Positions 19,793 to 30,837 of a stretch of DNA of 64,000 nucleotides are shown here, one piece after another. The stretch lies in contig CM047430.1 in the NCBI GenBank assembly GCA_026168455.1, positions 1,104,423 through 1,168,422 of the forward strand, written 5' to 3'. A program made the translations under genes and the position numbers. This stretch comes from Theocolax elegans (Eukaryota > Arthropoda > Insecta > Hymenoptera > Cerocephalidae). Position 1 is the stretch's first letter. Every line of letters begins with the position of its first letter. Below the pieces are notes generated by a model, which had not been told where the DNA came from, searched no databases, and saw only the letters and a list, made by a program, of their open reading frames with translations.

Positions 19793-20880
19793 ACTATTAG
19801 GTGGCTTTAAATAATAGAATTATTGGGCCACTAAGTTGAAGAATGAATTCTTTTCCCTTTATAATTACAAGAAGAAAAATTAAGCACACCTATTTGAAAT
19901 TTGCTTTCCTGCCTAATATAAAAAAACTACGTTAAAGAATTATATTTTTGACTATTAATTTTACAAACAAATCGAGAGGAAAAAAAAAATCAACTATGTT
20001 ACACGCGGGATTAATTTAATTTATTATAAAACAAATAAACATACAATCTTAAACGTAAAAAAAATTTTACGAATTGTTAATAAATTAAATTAAAAACAAG
20101 AAAAAATTTGTTTAAATCCGACTAAATACGAAAAAATCGAATTTACTTCGGCTCTCGGTCACCAACGCACGCTGAATATATTATAAAATAAATAAATAAA
20201 TAATTGAATAAATAGATAAATAAATATAAATGTACTCTTAAACAACTAAATGTGTACGCCGCTATGACCTCTTACAATCGCAATGTTACAAAAAAATAAT
20301 AATACAATTTTTATTGTAATGCGAGAGCCGGTCCGCGTTGTCAAAAATATAAATTTAACAAGCAAACTTCAAAAACAGAAAATTTTTACCCTTGCACAGG
20401 TGTTACAATTTTTATTAAGTCGGAAAACTAAATAACGCCGATTTTCCGACTAACCTACTCGAAATTAGGGACTCGTTATGTAAATTGCGGACCTCAAGGC
20501 GAATCGATCTATATTTCAATTTTAAAATTCAAATTTACTATTATTTACGTGTAATTAATTAAAAAAATTATTATTACCGTCCTCGGATTTCTTTTAACCA
20601 AACTAAACAACAATAAAAGAAATTCCGGTTCAAACTTATAAATTATTTTCTGAATACAATAATTTAAAGGTTAGAATTAATCGCGAACCGATTAAACTAA
20701 CTGCCGGTAATAACAAATATACTAATTAACGTAACTAGTATATAATAGAAAATTACACGTAAAATCCACACGTACTTAAAAAAATTAAATTTAAAATAAA
20801 TTGATAACAACAAAAATCAATTAAATTAAATTAGGTTCACTACCGTTTATAATAAAATCCTAGTTTATAAGGGCACCTAT
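19793..20880 (-). other. Long AT-rich 5' leader of element B
   Basis: About 1.1 kb of AT-rich DNA between primer site and gag, with several A-runs and no ORF. Confidence 0.6.
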
Positions 20881-21007
20881 ATAAGCGCAGCTCGTATCAC
20901 AAAAAAAAACGTAATCTAAAAATTTACGTTGTGCGCCTCGTAGGCGCAATTTGGAAATTAACGTTGGGCGTAAAATAACCCAATCTATTAATTTACGTTG
21001 GACGCCA
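20881..21007 (-). repeat. Primer-binding site of element B with upstream degenerate repeats of the same motif
   Basis: Immediately inside the 5' LTR the minus strand reads TGGCGTCCAACGTAAAT, close to the tRNA-Lys-type primer site seen in element F (TGGCGCCCAACGTG). Further inside are two more versions of the motif (ACGCCCAACGTTAAT and GCGCACAACGTAAAT), at roughly 40-nt spacing. Confidence 0.6.
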
Positions 21008-21362
21008 TGTAACAGTTTGGTTGCCGCACGGATGTTTGTTTTAATATCGCGGCTGCTCAGCGGTACGGTTAAACTTACCGTATTTAAATAAACATATTTT
21101 CGCGCGATGCCGCGACGGTTACCTGTCCGCTCTACCAAATCTTTTAAATGTTAGTCTGAAACCGAGTTACTGTTTCAGATAACAACCAGGTAAAATTCAT
21201 ATCTGAAATTGACCGCGAAACAGGGATATCGCGTCGATCACTTGTCAACCAGAAATATACGAGCTCTTAGGATTACGGAAGGAATCGTACGTGGGTTAAA
21301 TTCAATTAATCGAACACCGATTGCCGTTCAAACGGTGAGGTAAACAGTACCTTACCGTTACA
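21008..21362 (-). repeat. 5' LTR of element B (internally deleted, 355 bp)
   Basis: Same ends as the 3' LTR, with ~300 bp of collinear similarity at the TGTAACAG side and ~40 bp at the other. The ~660-bp centre is missing. Confidence 0.9.
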
Positions 21363-21554
21363 TATAATACTTTCTGTTGCAGAATCTTTTTATAAAGGAT
21401 GATGTCAATTACAAAAGTGTCTTTGGAATAACACCATATTTGCCAATTTTTATACCTTTGTAGAATGTGTTTTTTTGATAAGTAGCTGTTGGATTATATA
21501 TTACATAAAATTAGTTACATTAAATTAAACAAATAAAATAAGACAAATAATGTA

Positions 21555-21790
21555 GGGCATTTCTGTTTTTTTTATTTTTTATTTTTTTAACGTTGCTCTT
21601 TTTATGCCCCCAAATCGGAGCTAATCAGCGACGGAGGTCGTACAATGTCTTTGTTAAGAAAGCACTTGTTGGAAATACATTCCCCACTGGTACTTGTATC
21701 AATCGGTCGGGGCCGGGAATCGAATCTGGGACCTCCAGATTACGAGCCCGACGCACTAACCGACCGAGCCAACGCAAGCCTCCATTCCTC
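21555..21790 (-). mobile_element. tRNA-derived SINE (minus strand)
   Basis: On the minus strand a tRNA-like head has an A-box-like TGGCTCGGTCGG (21771-21760) and a B-box-like GATTCGATTCCC (about 21726-21715), with an anticodon-loop-like CTCGTAA between them. A body of ~100 bp follows, and then an A-rich tail (T/A-run at 21567-21588 on the plus strand). The same body recurs at 28.99-29.10 kb. RNA polymerase III transcription is inferred from the boxes. Confidence 0.65.
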
Positions 21791-23050
21791 AGTAAAATTC
21801 ATATCAGCTTATATAAAATATTTTATATACTATGAATGCAGATATGATTTTAAAATGACGTGCACATAGTTGATCTTACATTTGTTTTTGTACAAGATAC
21901 AGCTATAATAGACTACGAAAAAATTCTTCTATGATTGCTGATCTAATACGTATTTTTGCATTTCATATTAAGAAGGATACATAATTCTATTTTGATTATG
22001 ATTATACTTTGAAATCATAATTGTGCAAGCACCGCAGCTTCCTTCTGAGCATCCGGTTTTTGTACCTGTCAAATATACTGTATTTATGCACTTAAGGAAA
22101 ATTAATTAATTGTATATGTTGAAAAATATTTCCAAATTTTTGACATTTGGTCAATTATAAATAACAAAATATAACTATATCAGTAATGTTACATCGGGTA
22201 TTGAAAATAGTTTATAAAAGTTTTTCTATATTAATCCTACTTACAATAGTAATTCGAGAGATTGGAAGAAAACTTAATAAAAAATTTTTTCCTGCCAATA
22301 CACCCTTCCAACAGATTGCTGTTACCAATAGCGATTGTCGTGTATACAAAAAAAACGGCTCATTAAGGAGACAAAGCTGCTTGAAATTATGAAAAAAAAT
22401 CGATTTTTCTTTATTGTTTTTTTTAAAGTAAATGCTATTAAAAATCGTATTTTCTGTACCGCATGTCATAGTTTTAGTATATTATTATTAATTCACTATT
22501 CACGTAAACAAAATTTGAATTTGGCGCTGCAGCGCTGGTACGCTCTTTGATGGAGTAAATAAAGAATTAAAGAGTAATAATTACATACAACTATAGCAAT
22601 ATGTAACCTGATATTTAGTTTGCAGTGACAGCTGTTTTATAATTTATTTACTATCAAGTATCTGCTGAAAGTTAAATAATTCTTTTAATTTAATAGTGCA
22701 AATCAACAGTTGCGATGCTGATTTAGGACTTATGTTTAAAGAAAATATGGTCCCATACATCAACCGTAAATTAATAAATATTTTATTCGTCCTTATAAGC
22801 CGGTGGACCCACCCAGAAGAAGTCCTGTTTAATTAGTATATAGATCCAGATATCTATTCACTCGCGATAAAGAATATTCACCTCATAAACAGAAACCACA
22901 GGTATATAGTATTTTATTACGGGATCTAAGGATAGATCTCGTGTCACCATTAACCACGATAGAGAGAAACGATGATTCAATAATATTTAATAATAATTTA
23001 AATAATTAATAAAACGCGCACTAATTCACTCTCTATCATCCCCACTAATA
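21791..23050. other. AT-rich region, no gene recognised
   Basis: Only short open frames and homopolymer runs; no domain or RNA signature. Confidence 0.5.
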
Positions 23051-24280
23051 TCACTTATTATAGTAGTAGGCGCGTTCTCCGGGTGGCGGATGGGGGAATG
23101 CCCGTCACTCTTGCGTTAAGGTAGAGGTGAAATATAATAACCTCCCTAGACCAAACAGTTGAAGAAGAATTATGAGTAAGCGAGTTGAACACCTACTATC
23201 CCAAGCGGACGCTCCAAACTAGGAGAAAATCCCGCCGTCGGTTCCGATCGAGTGAAAGCTTCGGAAGCCGGCGCTGGCCTCATGGATTTCGAGAGAGGTC
23301 ACAAACCGCTTACTTCTATGAATCAGACGTGGGGTCCTCGAAAGAAAACCCCCAACAGCAGCCGTCATTACAGATGCTGTGTCTTGCTTCTGCAAGCAGT
23401 TTACAAAGCGTCAGCGTTCCCAGCCTTGGCAGTGCCATCAGCGGCACCTCTGCCTATAGTAAGGAATCTCAAGAAGAGATAGAAATATTCCGCAAGAAAT
23501 ACCAGAAGGTAGAAAAGGCGCAAGAGAAGATCGACTCCACTTACGACCATCTGAAGAACGAACTTCAGGCAATGTTGGCAGCTTCCGCAAAGCAGCCTAA
23601 CATATCGATGGTCGTCAAGACGGGACTGAAGACCGTACACACTCTGGTACAAGAGTTTTACGGGAAAACTAAGGAGATGTTTTCGGTAGTCGACGATTAT
23701 AAGTGTCGAGGATTATCGAGTTGGTCATGAGAATTGTCGGCAGCCTAAGAGAAGAGGCATAATAGCTAAAGACGTCATAGTGGCTGAAGCTAAGATGCAG
23801 GCTAAAAGAGGAGTACGAAGGGCCCTCAAAGCTGCCCCAAAGCCTCTAAAAGCAGAAAGAAGAAAAAGCCTCGAAAGGAGGTACCGCCATCTTGCATGGA
23901 CAAGGAGCAATCCAAGTTCGAGTCTGTAGCGGGCAAAAGCCAAGTGCCAAGTCGGGACAGGCGCCTCTTGACAGGAGAAAGCGCCAGAAGGCGTCGATAT
24001 CCACCCTGGCGGTCATCATCGCAAAGGACCGTACGTTTGCTAAAAAGTTGTGCAAGTTTTGAGCGTGCGGTCAATAGAGCAGGGAGACGCCCTGCTCAGG
24101 TTGGGAAAAAAGACGGATACAGCAGTATTCGCGGGAAAAGTCTGCACTGCTACTCAAGGTATGGCAGAAGTTCGTGTCCGACATCTGTTGCTCTATCGGC
24201 GGTTGAGATCGCTCATATTGCTCTTCGTCGGTTGACAACAGCATCCTTTCCAGGGACCTACCTTTTTAGATGCCCGATGT
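23051..24280 (+). pseudogene. R1-clade LINE ORF1 relic
   Basis: A 181-codon frame (23185-23730) carries a Ser-rich segment, a charged coiled-coil-like stretch (IEIFRKKYQKVEKAQEKIDS) and the block SAKQPNISMVVKTGLK. Downstream, in other frames, come a basic Lys/Arg-rich piece near 23800-23890 and a block GDALLRLGKKTDTAVFAGKV near 24080-24140. This order resembles ORF1 (Gag-like RNA-binding protein) of R1-clade non-LTR retrotransposons. Several frameshifts and stops separate the pieces, and no ORF2 follows; gypsy relic C starts directly after. The N-terminal part recurs at 27.5 kb. Clade assignment rests on motif style only. Confidence 0.5.
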
Positions 24281-24289
24281 GAGATAATT

Positions 24290-27080
24290 CTTGGTCCCCT
24301 TGATCATCCTGTATGACAAAGGTGTTCATACCTTACCTACGAACGATCAAAGATGGTCCGGTAAACTTCGGAGCAAGGTTAGCCGAGATACCTTGTGCGC
24401 TGGACGAGAGCATCCTGTTGCGTTTCCACACCAGATCTTCTACCTCGAATTCCGCTAGCCTTCGTTGCGAGTTGAAGATTTAGACTTGCCGGGCCTCGTT
24501 GACAGCCGACTGACAATTTGCGTTCTCGTGCAGTCTTGGCAACTGTTTGATTTTGTCTTTGTACTCCTGCAGTCTTTGGAACTCAAACTATTGCTGGGAA
24601 AGTCGGTCTTGTTTTCAACGAGCTGTACTCGGTGCTTCAAGTTGGCGACCGTAGTTTAGCATAGCTGTGCGTGAAGGGGGTGTCGTCGAATGATAGACTT
24701 CCCTGGCTTCGACGTATTCGTCTACAAGTTTATTTTTTAAACGCCGGAACCATCATGCCACGGAATCGTCGAAGATGCTTGAGATTTTTGGGTGCCGGAT
24801 AAATCCTTATAGACTCCGTCTTGGTTGGGTTAGGATGAATTCCATACCTGTTAACCAGCACGCCAAGATATCTAACCTCATCTTGACAGAAGATACAATT
24901 GTCTTTATTCACAGTCAAGTTAGCTTCGGTCAGTCTTTTTAGCACGGTCTCGAGATACTTCTTATGTACTTCAAAGCTTTCAGTGACTATAATAATGTCG
25001 TCGAAGTAAGAAAAGGCATTTGGCTCGAGATCAGGACCAATGGCTTGGTCAGTCATGCGTTAGACGTTTGCGCCAGAGTATGCCAATCCATATGGCATCC
25101 GTTTACACTGATACAGTCCCATCCCCGGGACTGTGAAAGCCGTATAAGGGCGCGACTCCTTCTGGAGAGGTATTTGATGGTACGCTGAATTCGTGTCCAC
25201 GGTACTGATGTACCGACACCTCTTCAGCTTACACAGAATATCCTGCATGAACAGTAGAGGTTAGGCATCCAATTTCGTCAAAGCATTGACCTAAAGCCAA
25301 TGCAGAACCGACGGGATCCATTCTCTTTGCGTACCATCACCACGGGGCTTGACCAACTGCTATCCGAGGGTTCTATGATCTCTAAATCTAGCATTTCTCC
25401 TCCTGGAGCTTTTCCGACAATGGGTAACACTTCTGCTTTATCGGCCGAGCTGATCTCACGTCGACCGAGAGATCGATGAGTTGGGTTCACCCGACTGTCG
25501 GAGAAGTATTAGACATCACTTTTCTCATCAGCTCTCGCAGCTACTCTCTTTCCGACTCGATTGCGTCCGCTATTTTAGCTGCCGAGAGGGTGTTCATACC
25601 TCCGGTGCCAGCCACTTCGAGGTGAATCTGTTGTTTGTTGTCCTTGAAGAACAGGCAGTGGCTATTCGGATCCAATACTGCCCTGAATATTCATACAAAG
25701 TTTACTCCTACGTAGCATTCGGCGTCAAGATTTCTCAAGAAAAGTAACCGCTTAACGGTTAATAACTACCTCCGACATCATCCTGCGTCCGACATTCGCC
25801 ACAATGAGCTTCTTGTCCAATTCTGCGGCAATCTACTGCCCGCTGGGTTTCATAACCGTTGTGGAGGCTTCAGGATTTCGACGAGTATGAAGAACGTGGA
25901 GGCTCCACGTTTCCCGAGCACACGGGACAATACCTTGTGGGAATATCCTATTTTCCCGCATCCCGCGCAGGTGAGAGGCTTTGTAGGGTCAAAGATAGAG
26001 CCCATCCTGTTCATAGGTTGCTTCTTTCCTTTTTCCGTTGGCAGCCTCGCTTTCTCTTTCTTTTGCCGTTGTCTGGATTTCTTCCATAGACCATTAGGCC
26101 TCCCGAATCTCCTATTCTTCGGATATTAGTTTCCCGTCGAGCCTTTCTTCGGAGAGCCGAACCTTGGACTCCACCGACGGGACTGCCGAGTCATCGATGC
26201 TAACTGGGAGACGATAAGCCGCAGCGCATCTTCTAGCATCTTGGCGATTCGACGACGTCAGGCTCGCTCTGTTTGCTGAGATCATCTCAGCGACCGCTAA
26301 GTTAGCCTTTGGCAAACCTTTCTTGCGCTTCGGCTTATACGTCATCTTCGGAAGTAGAGATCCTTCCTGCGTAGGTGTTGAACGACAGACTTTTCTCCTT
26401 GTATCGTCTGCTCCGCTTCCGCTCGTTTTAACAACCGCTGAAGTTGTGGCAGCATTTTTCGATATAAACGATCGAGTTGCTGCGCTTCACCCGCCGTAGA
26501 GACTATCACACGCATTATGGCGATGGAGCACGTTATATAGTCCCTTACTGATTCATCCGGTCCTAGAGTCCGTGCATTAAACTCGGCGATGATCCTCTGC
26601 TGGAAACGTTGGCTCATCCCGTACCAACGTTTGGCAGTAGTCATAAAATCTTGTTAGGACTGCTACTTATATTTTTTAATTTTGGTACCACGTGGCGGTA
26701 GTGTCTGTTAGTAACTCCGAGAGGAAGAAAAGTAACTTGTCCTCTGACAGGTTAGCCAGGATCCATCGATCCTCGATCCTGGTGAAGAAGGCGGCAATGC
26801 TCTAGCTCTTGTCGCCAGACAATTTGACCTGCCACTTCCTAACAATGCCGCCTACGTTTCGAGGTGTTCCGTTCATCCTCCATGACGCAGAGTAGCTTGA
26901 TGTGAAGAATGTTCGGCTGACGTTTGACGAGTTGCGCGATTCCTCTGGAATTCGTGCGCATTCCCCACCTTCCAAACTCCATCAGACTTCGTCTGAGGGT
27001 CGGTTGTCGATTGCTGCTCGCCATTGCTCTTAATACGTGCATGATTTTTTCTATGTAATAATTATTGATTTTCATATTAT
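24290..27080 (-). pseudogene. Gypsy relic C, internally deleted relative of element B
   Basis: Minus-strand fragments in element order: a gag piece at 26644-26342 (RWYGMSQRFQQRIIAEFNAR; LYRKMLPQLQRLLKRAEAE), protease-region remnants near 26.0-25.5 kb, then RT pieces at 25490-25278, 25248-25060 and 25056-24730 (VDTNSAYHQIPLQ; YFDDIIIV where the B copy has YLDD). Directly after the RT connection (near 24740) the sequence jumps into integrase and reads on to an integrase C-terminal segment near 24400. RNase H and the N-terminal half of integrase are therefore deleted. Every block matches element B more closely than A, D or E. Many stops and frameshifts; certainly non-functional. Confidence 0.8.
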
Positions 27081-27319
27081 TGTTATTTTAATAATTATTT
27101 TAATAATTAAACCACAAATAAATTAATTAATTTGACTTAATTATCACCGTCAGATGCCTCGAGGAGTGAAATGAAATACATAGAAAAGACAAAGAAATGG
27201 AGTGACCGTACAGGCACGACAGATACGACAGTCGTAAGACATAGACAGGTCGACCTAAAATAATGTGCACAATAGTTCCGGGTAGGTTTGCCGTTTAAGT
27301 AGGTGGATGTTACGATTCT
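27081..27319. other. Spacer after relic C
   Basis: AT-rich at 27060-27150, then mixed sequence; nothing recognised. Confidence 0.4.
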
Positions 27320-27757
27320 CTGCTCCTTCAGTAGTGGTTTTCGCCACCTGATAATCGGGGGATCGAGGGTTTAGCTGTCCGAACGACTGCAAATGTTTCG
27401 GCCACGATGGATATCTGCAGAAGGGCGTCTCTCTCGGTCCTAACTGAAGCGAAAATTCTGGTCAGAATTCCATTATTTTCTTCTGTCCCCGTATGCAACG
27501 CGTCCCCTGGGTAGCGGATGAAGGAATACTGACTGTGTAATAAAGTGGGCAGCTCCAAACTACGAGAAAATCCTGCCGTCAGCACCGATCACGTAAAAGC
27601 CCCGGTGGCCGGCGCTAGCCTCATGGATTTTGAGGGAGGCCACCAACCGCTTAGTTCTACGAACACATCAGAGGTGGGGTTCTCGAAAGAAAACCCCCAT
27701 CAGTACCCGCCATTACAAATGCTGAATTTTCTTCCGCAAGCAGATTATGTATGTTAA
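27320..27757 (+). pseudogene. Second R1-type ORF1 5' fragment
   Basis: Nucleotides 27540-27745 repeat the 23210-23400 region (AGCTCCAAACTACGAGAAAA; GGCGCTAGCCTCATGGATTT; CGAAAGAAAACCCCCA) with modest divergence in the same orientation. The upstream 220 bp would be the matching 5' leader. The fragment breaks off in AT-rich DNA at ~27750. It is a separate truncated copy, not the continuation of the first. Confidence 0.55.
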
Positions 27758-28133
27758 TTATACGTATAATTATACGTATTAATAGTACGTTAAGTATATG
27801 TAATTAAAATTAATTATTCCATCTTGAATTAATAATATATATATACGTATTTCTTTTTTTCTAGGAGATCTCAGTGATGTCCCCACATCACACATTGGAA
27901 AGAGAATAATCCTGTATGTATTTTAGTTCATATAATTATTAAATATTATGTACTTGCCGAATAATCGAACACATATACTAGCTTCATAGGAAATAAAAGA
28001 AAGATTACGTAAACAATTAACTAATTGTAACTCAAATTCACAACAAAATCGTTGCCTCATTGTGGTCTATATTATCAAACGTTGCGGTAATAAAATTGTT
28101 TGGACGTAAATGACTTGACAGCGGTGCTACACT
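27758..28133. other. AT-rich spacer
   Basis: No gene or repeat family recognised. Confidence 0.4.
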
Positions 28134-28631
28134 TTGTAACGGAAATCGTCACACAATCTATTCACGACGAATAGAATATTTAAATTCGCGAATTGTAAGT
28201 CGTCGGAGCCTTTCGTATGTCAAGGCCAACCGACGACACTTGTTTATTTTTCTACGAGTGTAGTATTACTCACGCGACTATACGTAGGGATGAGAGCGCG
28301 AAAGAGTGTGTGAGTTTCCCCACTCTCATCCCTTTCTTGAGAAATTAGGCAATCATATACGTATACGTATTAGGCTCTGTGAACGGTTGTTCCGGAGCAA
28401 GGCTAAGAGCGGAGACCCGGGTGGGCGAACACGTGTGTCCCGTGAAGTTTTGTGTGTGTGTGTGTGTGTGTCAAAGGACGGGGTCGTGCGGCAAGGGTCG
28501 CCTTGACCACCTCAACCACCGGTCGTCCCTTTGTCAAGGAGGTCGACCAGTCGCCGAGGATCGGCTGGGCCAACCCCGAGGAGCGTCACCGGTAAGTGCT
28601 TCAATTTACTATCGTGACCCTTCCCCCCCCC

Positions 28632-28669
<38 letters not shown>

Positions 28670-28900
28670 ATCGTTTCTTTTGTTTTCATTTTAATTATTA
28701 GAGTGTTATTATTTCTCTCCGCTCCCGCCGACATCGTCTATTAATTTAAAATAATCGTTTCGAGGCAAGGAGGATCGCCCGAATCCTCCACACCGTTCGT
28801 CCCAGCGAACTCGCGTTCCTGGCGACAGCCCGCAGTTCGGATATACAAATGAAATACTTGTGTGCGCTGTATTGGGCAACGCGGCCCAACGGTTTTTATT
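28134..28900 (+). repeat. LTR-like sequence (uncertain)
   Basis: Begins with a TGTAACGGAAATCGTCACAC-like start near 28137. It has a GC-rich centre, a perfect splice-donor consensus (CCG|GTAAGT, 28592-28597) and two TG microsatellites (28449-28470, 28633-28668). The layout resembles the LTR of element F at 62.8 kb and the LTR-like block at 48.4-49.2 kb. No second copy or target duplication was found, so this is a layout-based guess. Confidence 0.3.
28633..28668 (+). repeat. (TG)n microsatellite
   Basis: About 18 uninterrupted TG units following a C-run. Confidence 0.95.
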
Positions 28901-28977
28901 AATTATAAAAATTAATTAATATGGCCGGGCAGGCGAATACCACGTCACAACTTCGGAAAGTTTCCAAGTTATATGTT

Positions 28978-29105
28978 TTTTGTTTTATTATTATTTTAAC
29001 GTCGCTCTTTTTATGCTCCCAAACCGGTGCCAATCAGCGACGGAGGTCATACGATGTGTTGGTGAAGAAAGCACTTGTTGAAAATACATTCGCCAAAGTT
29101 ATATG
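28978..29105 (-). mobile_element. 5'-truncated SINE copy
   Basis: Matches the body of the SINE at 21590-21690 (CAATCAGCGACGGAGGTCAT; GAAGAAAGCACTTGTTGAAA). It has an A-rich tail on the minus strand but lacks the tRNA-like head. Confidence 0.65.
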
Positions 29106-29221
29106 TTGCGAGACAATTCAGACATAAACTGAGCAACAGGTTCAGCAATCGGTAGTGTTCGCCACGCTGTTCTCAAATCATTCTCATCGAAAAATTCATC
29201 ATTCAATTTAAAATAAAACTG

Positions 29222-29690
29222 ATTTCTCCATAAACCTCATAAAATCAGTAATTTTCATGTATTTTAGGGCATAACTTACAACAGCGGTCTTGGCCAATAA
29301 TCTAACTCAAGCCATTCGAAAGCTCTCGAAAAATGCGATCTTTTCAGTGGTGTTAGATCAAAATCGATTGTGGCGTGGTCGCCTTTTTTTGATATTCAAT
29401 ATTTTCGGGCGTTCTATCACTTCGAGAATTTAAAATTAAGAATTGTAACCCAGGTAGATAAGTTCTAAAGATTATTTTAAACAAAAGTTGTTTGTTATGT
29501 TTATTCAATAAAATCAATAGAGTTTGAGATAAATGGCTTTGAAAATAAAAATATTCCTAAAAAATTAAAAAATTTCCATATTTTATGGTGGAATAACTCT
29601 CAGGCAAATTATTTTTAACACCTAAAATTTTTGTTCTATCTTCTGGAAGATATTTCCAGTCTATTTCCAAATTTTGGAGCGATATATATA
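29222..29690 (+). repeat. Interspersed repeat, copy 1 (second copy at 62.06 kb)
   Basis: Aligns over ~450 bp with 62060-62530 in the same orientation. Shared segments include GTCTTGGCCAATAATCTAAC, CAAAATCGATTGTGGCGTGG and TTCTGGAAGATATTTCCAGT. No coding potential; family unknown. Confidence 0.85.
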
Positions 29691-30645
29691 TATGTGGGAT
29701 ATTGCACACGAAGTGGTCCGATCAAAATTTTAAAATGCACCAAATTTTGGGTACACATTGCCAATGTTTTTCAGAATACAGCGAAAAATTTTTAGGTACT
29801 GGAATCTATTTGCTCAAAAGTTATTCTAACCTCAAAAAGTAGTTTTTTTCCAAGTTTTTTTTCAACACCAGCTGGGTTCACCGCTATTTAACTCAAAACT
29901 ATCAACTTTTACTATAGATCATTATATGTAACATTCGTTGCTAATTGTGTCTGGAATTTATTCTTCTGGGTTAGAATTTCTAATTTCAAGGTGAATGTTA
30001 TATAAACTACATGTCAATATTCAACTTGAAAAAAGTGCAAGTGCGCCAAAATTGATTTTTTTATCCAAAAGTCTAAAAAAAAGCTTGGAGCAATACCTTT
30101 CAAATGGTCTGTAGCATTTTTATGGCCTTCAATTCTGTAAACAGTTATGATAATTTAAAAAAACACGAAATTTTTTTAAAAATTTAAATGGAAATTACCA
30201 TGTTAATTTTTGTGAATTTTTTCTCTTTCTTTAAATTATAATAACTTTTTACAGAATTGACTATTAAATAAAAAAATCAATTGTGGCGCACTTGCACTTT
30301 TTTCAAGTTGAATATTGACATGTAGTTTATATAACATTCACCTTGAAATTAGAAATTCTAACCCAGAAGAATAAATTCCAGACACAATTAGCAACGAATG
30401 TTACATATAATGATCTATAGTAAAAGTTGATAGTTTTGAGTTAAATAGCGGTGAACCCAGCTGGTGTTGAAAAAAATATCGAAAAATTCACTTTTTGAGG
30501 TTAGAATAACTTTTGAGCAAATAGATTCCAGTACCTAAAGATTTTTTTCTGTATTCTGAAAAACATTTGCAAAGTGTACCCAAAATATGGTGCATTTTAA
30601 AATTTTGGTCGGACCACTTCACGTGGAATACCCCATATATATATA
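29690..30645. repeat. Fold-back palindrome, arms of about 375 bp
   Basis: The left arm (about 29693-30075) and right arm (about 30262-30640) are near-perfect reverse complements. Markers are GTGGTCCGATCAAAATTTTA against TAAAATTTTGGTCGGACCAC, and TTCAAGGTGAATGTTATATA against its complement. The spacer is ~185 bp. The outer end also matches the right end of the 62-kb copy, so this and copy 1 may be one longer family. Confidence 0.85.
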
Positions 30646-30660
30646 TAATTTTAAATTTCA

Positions 30661-30826
30661 GGGTTTATGGCGCCCATGACAGAGAGGGAAGATACGTACT
30701 TTAGTACGAGGAAGAGAGACCTTCGGGTTATGATGCCAGGGCTTCATAACCCGCCCACCCCCAACCAGTGGTGGGAAGCAGACAGAAGATCCAAATTTAA
30801 CATGTCGGGCGTCATAAACCCCTATT
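30661..30826. repeat. Small MITE-like element with ~16-bp terminal inverted repeats
   Basis: Begins GGGTTTATGGCGCCCATGAC and ends GTCGGGCGTCATAAACCC. Inside, GGGTTATGATGCC is inverted as GCTTCATAACCC, so a hairpin lies within the hairpin. The 64-codon frame across it is read as incidental because the element is symmetrical. Confidence 0.6.
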
Positions 30827-30837
30827 GGGAAGTTTAT

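Larger units (their letters stand above)
13275..21362 (-). mobile_element. Complete Ty3/gypsy retrotransposon B (minus strand)
   Basis: Bounded by two LTRs of the same family (13275-14290 and 21008-21362) and flanked on both sides by the 4-bp sequence TATA (13271-13274 and 21363-21366), a typical gypsy target duplication. Order on the minus strand is 5' LTR, primer site, ~1.2-kb leader, gag, pol, polypurine tract, 3' LTR. The 5' LTR lacks about 660 bp that the 3' LTR has. Pol is frameshifted in several places, so this copy is dead. Confidence 0.92.

Noticed and set aside
21695..21790. Functional tRNA-Thr(CGU) gene
   Set aside because: Weak stems with several G-T pairs and a SINE body plus A-rich tail attached; better explained as a SINE head.
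22186..22550. Short ORFs of 68-85 codons
   Set aside because: AT-rich, overlapping on both strands, no domain signature.
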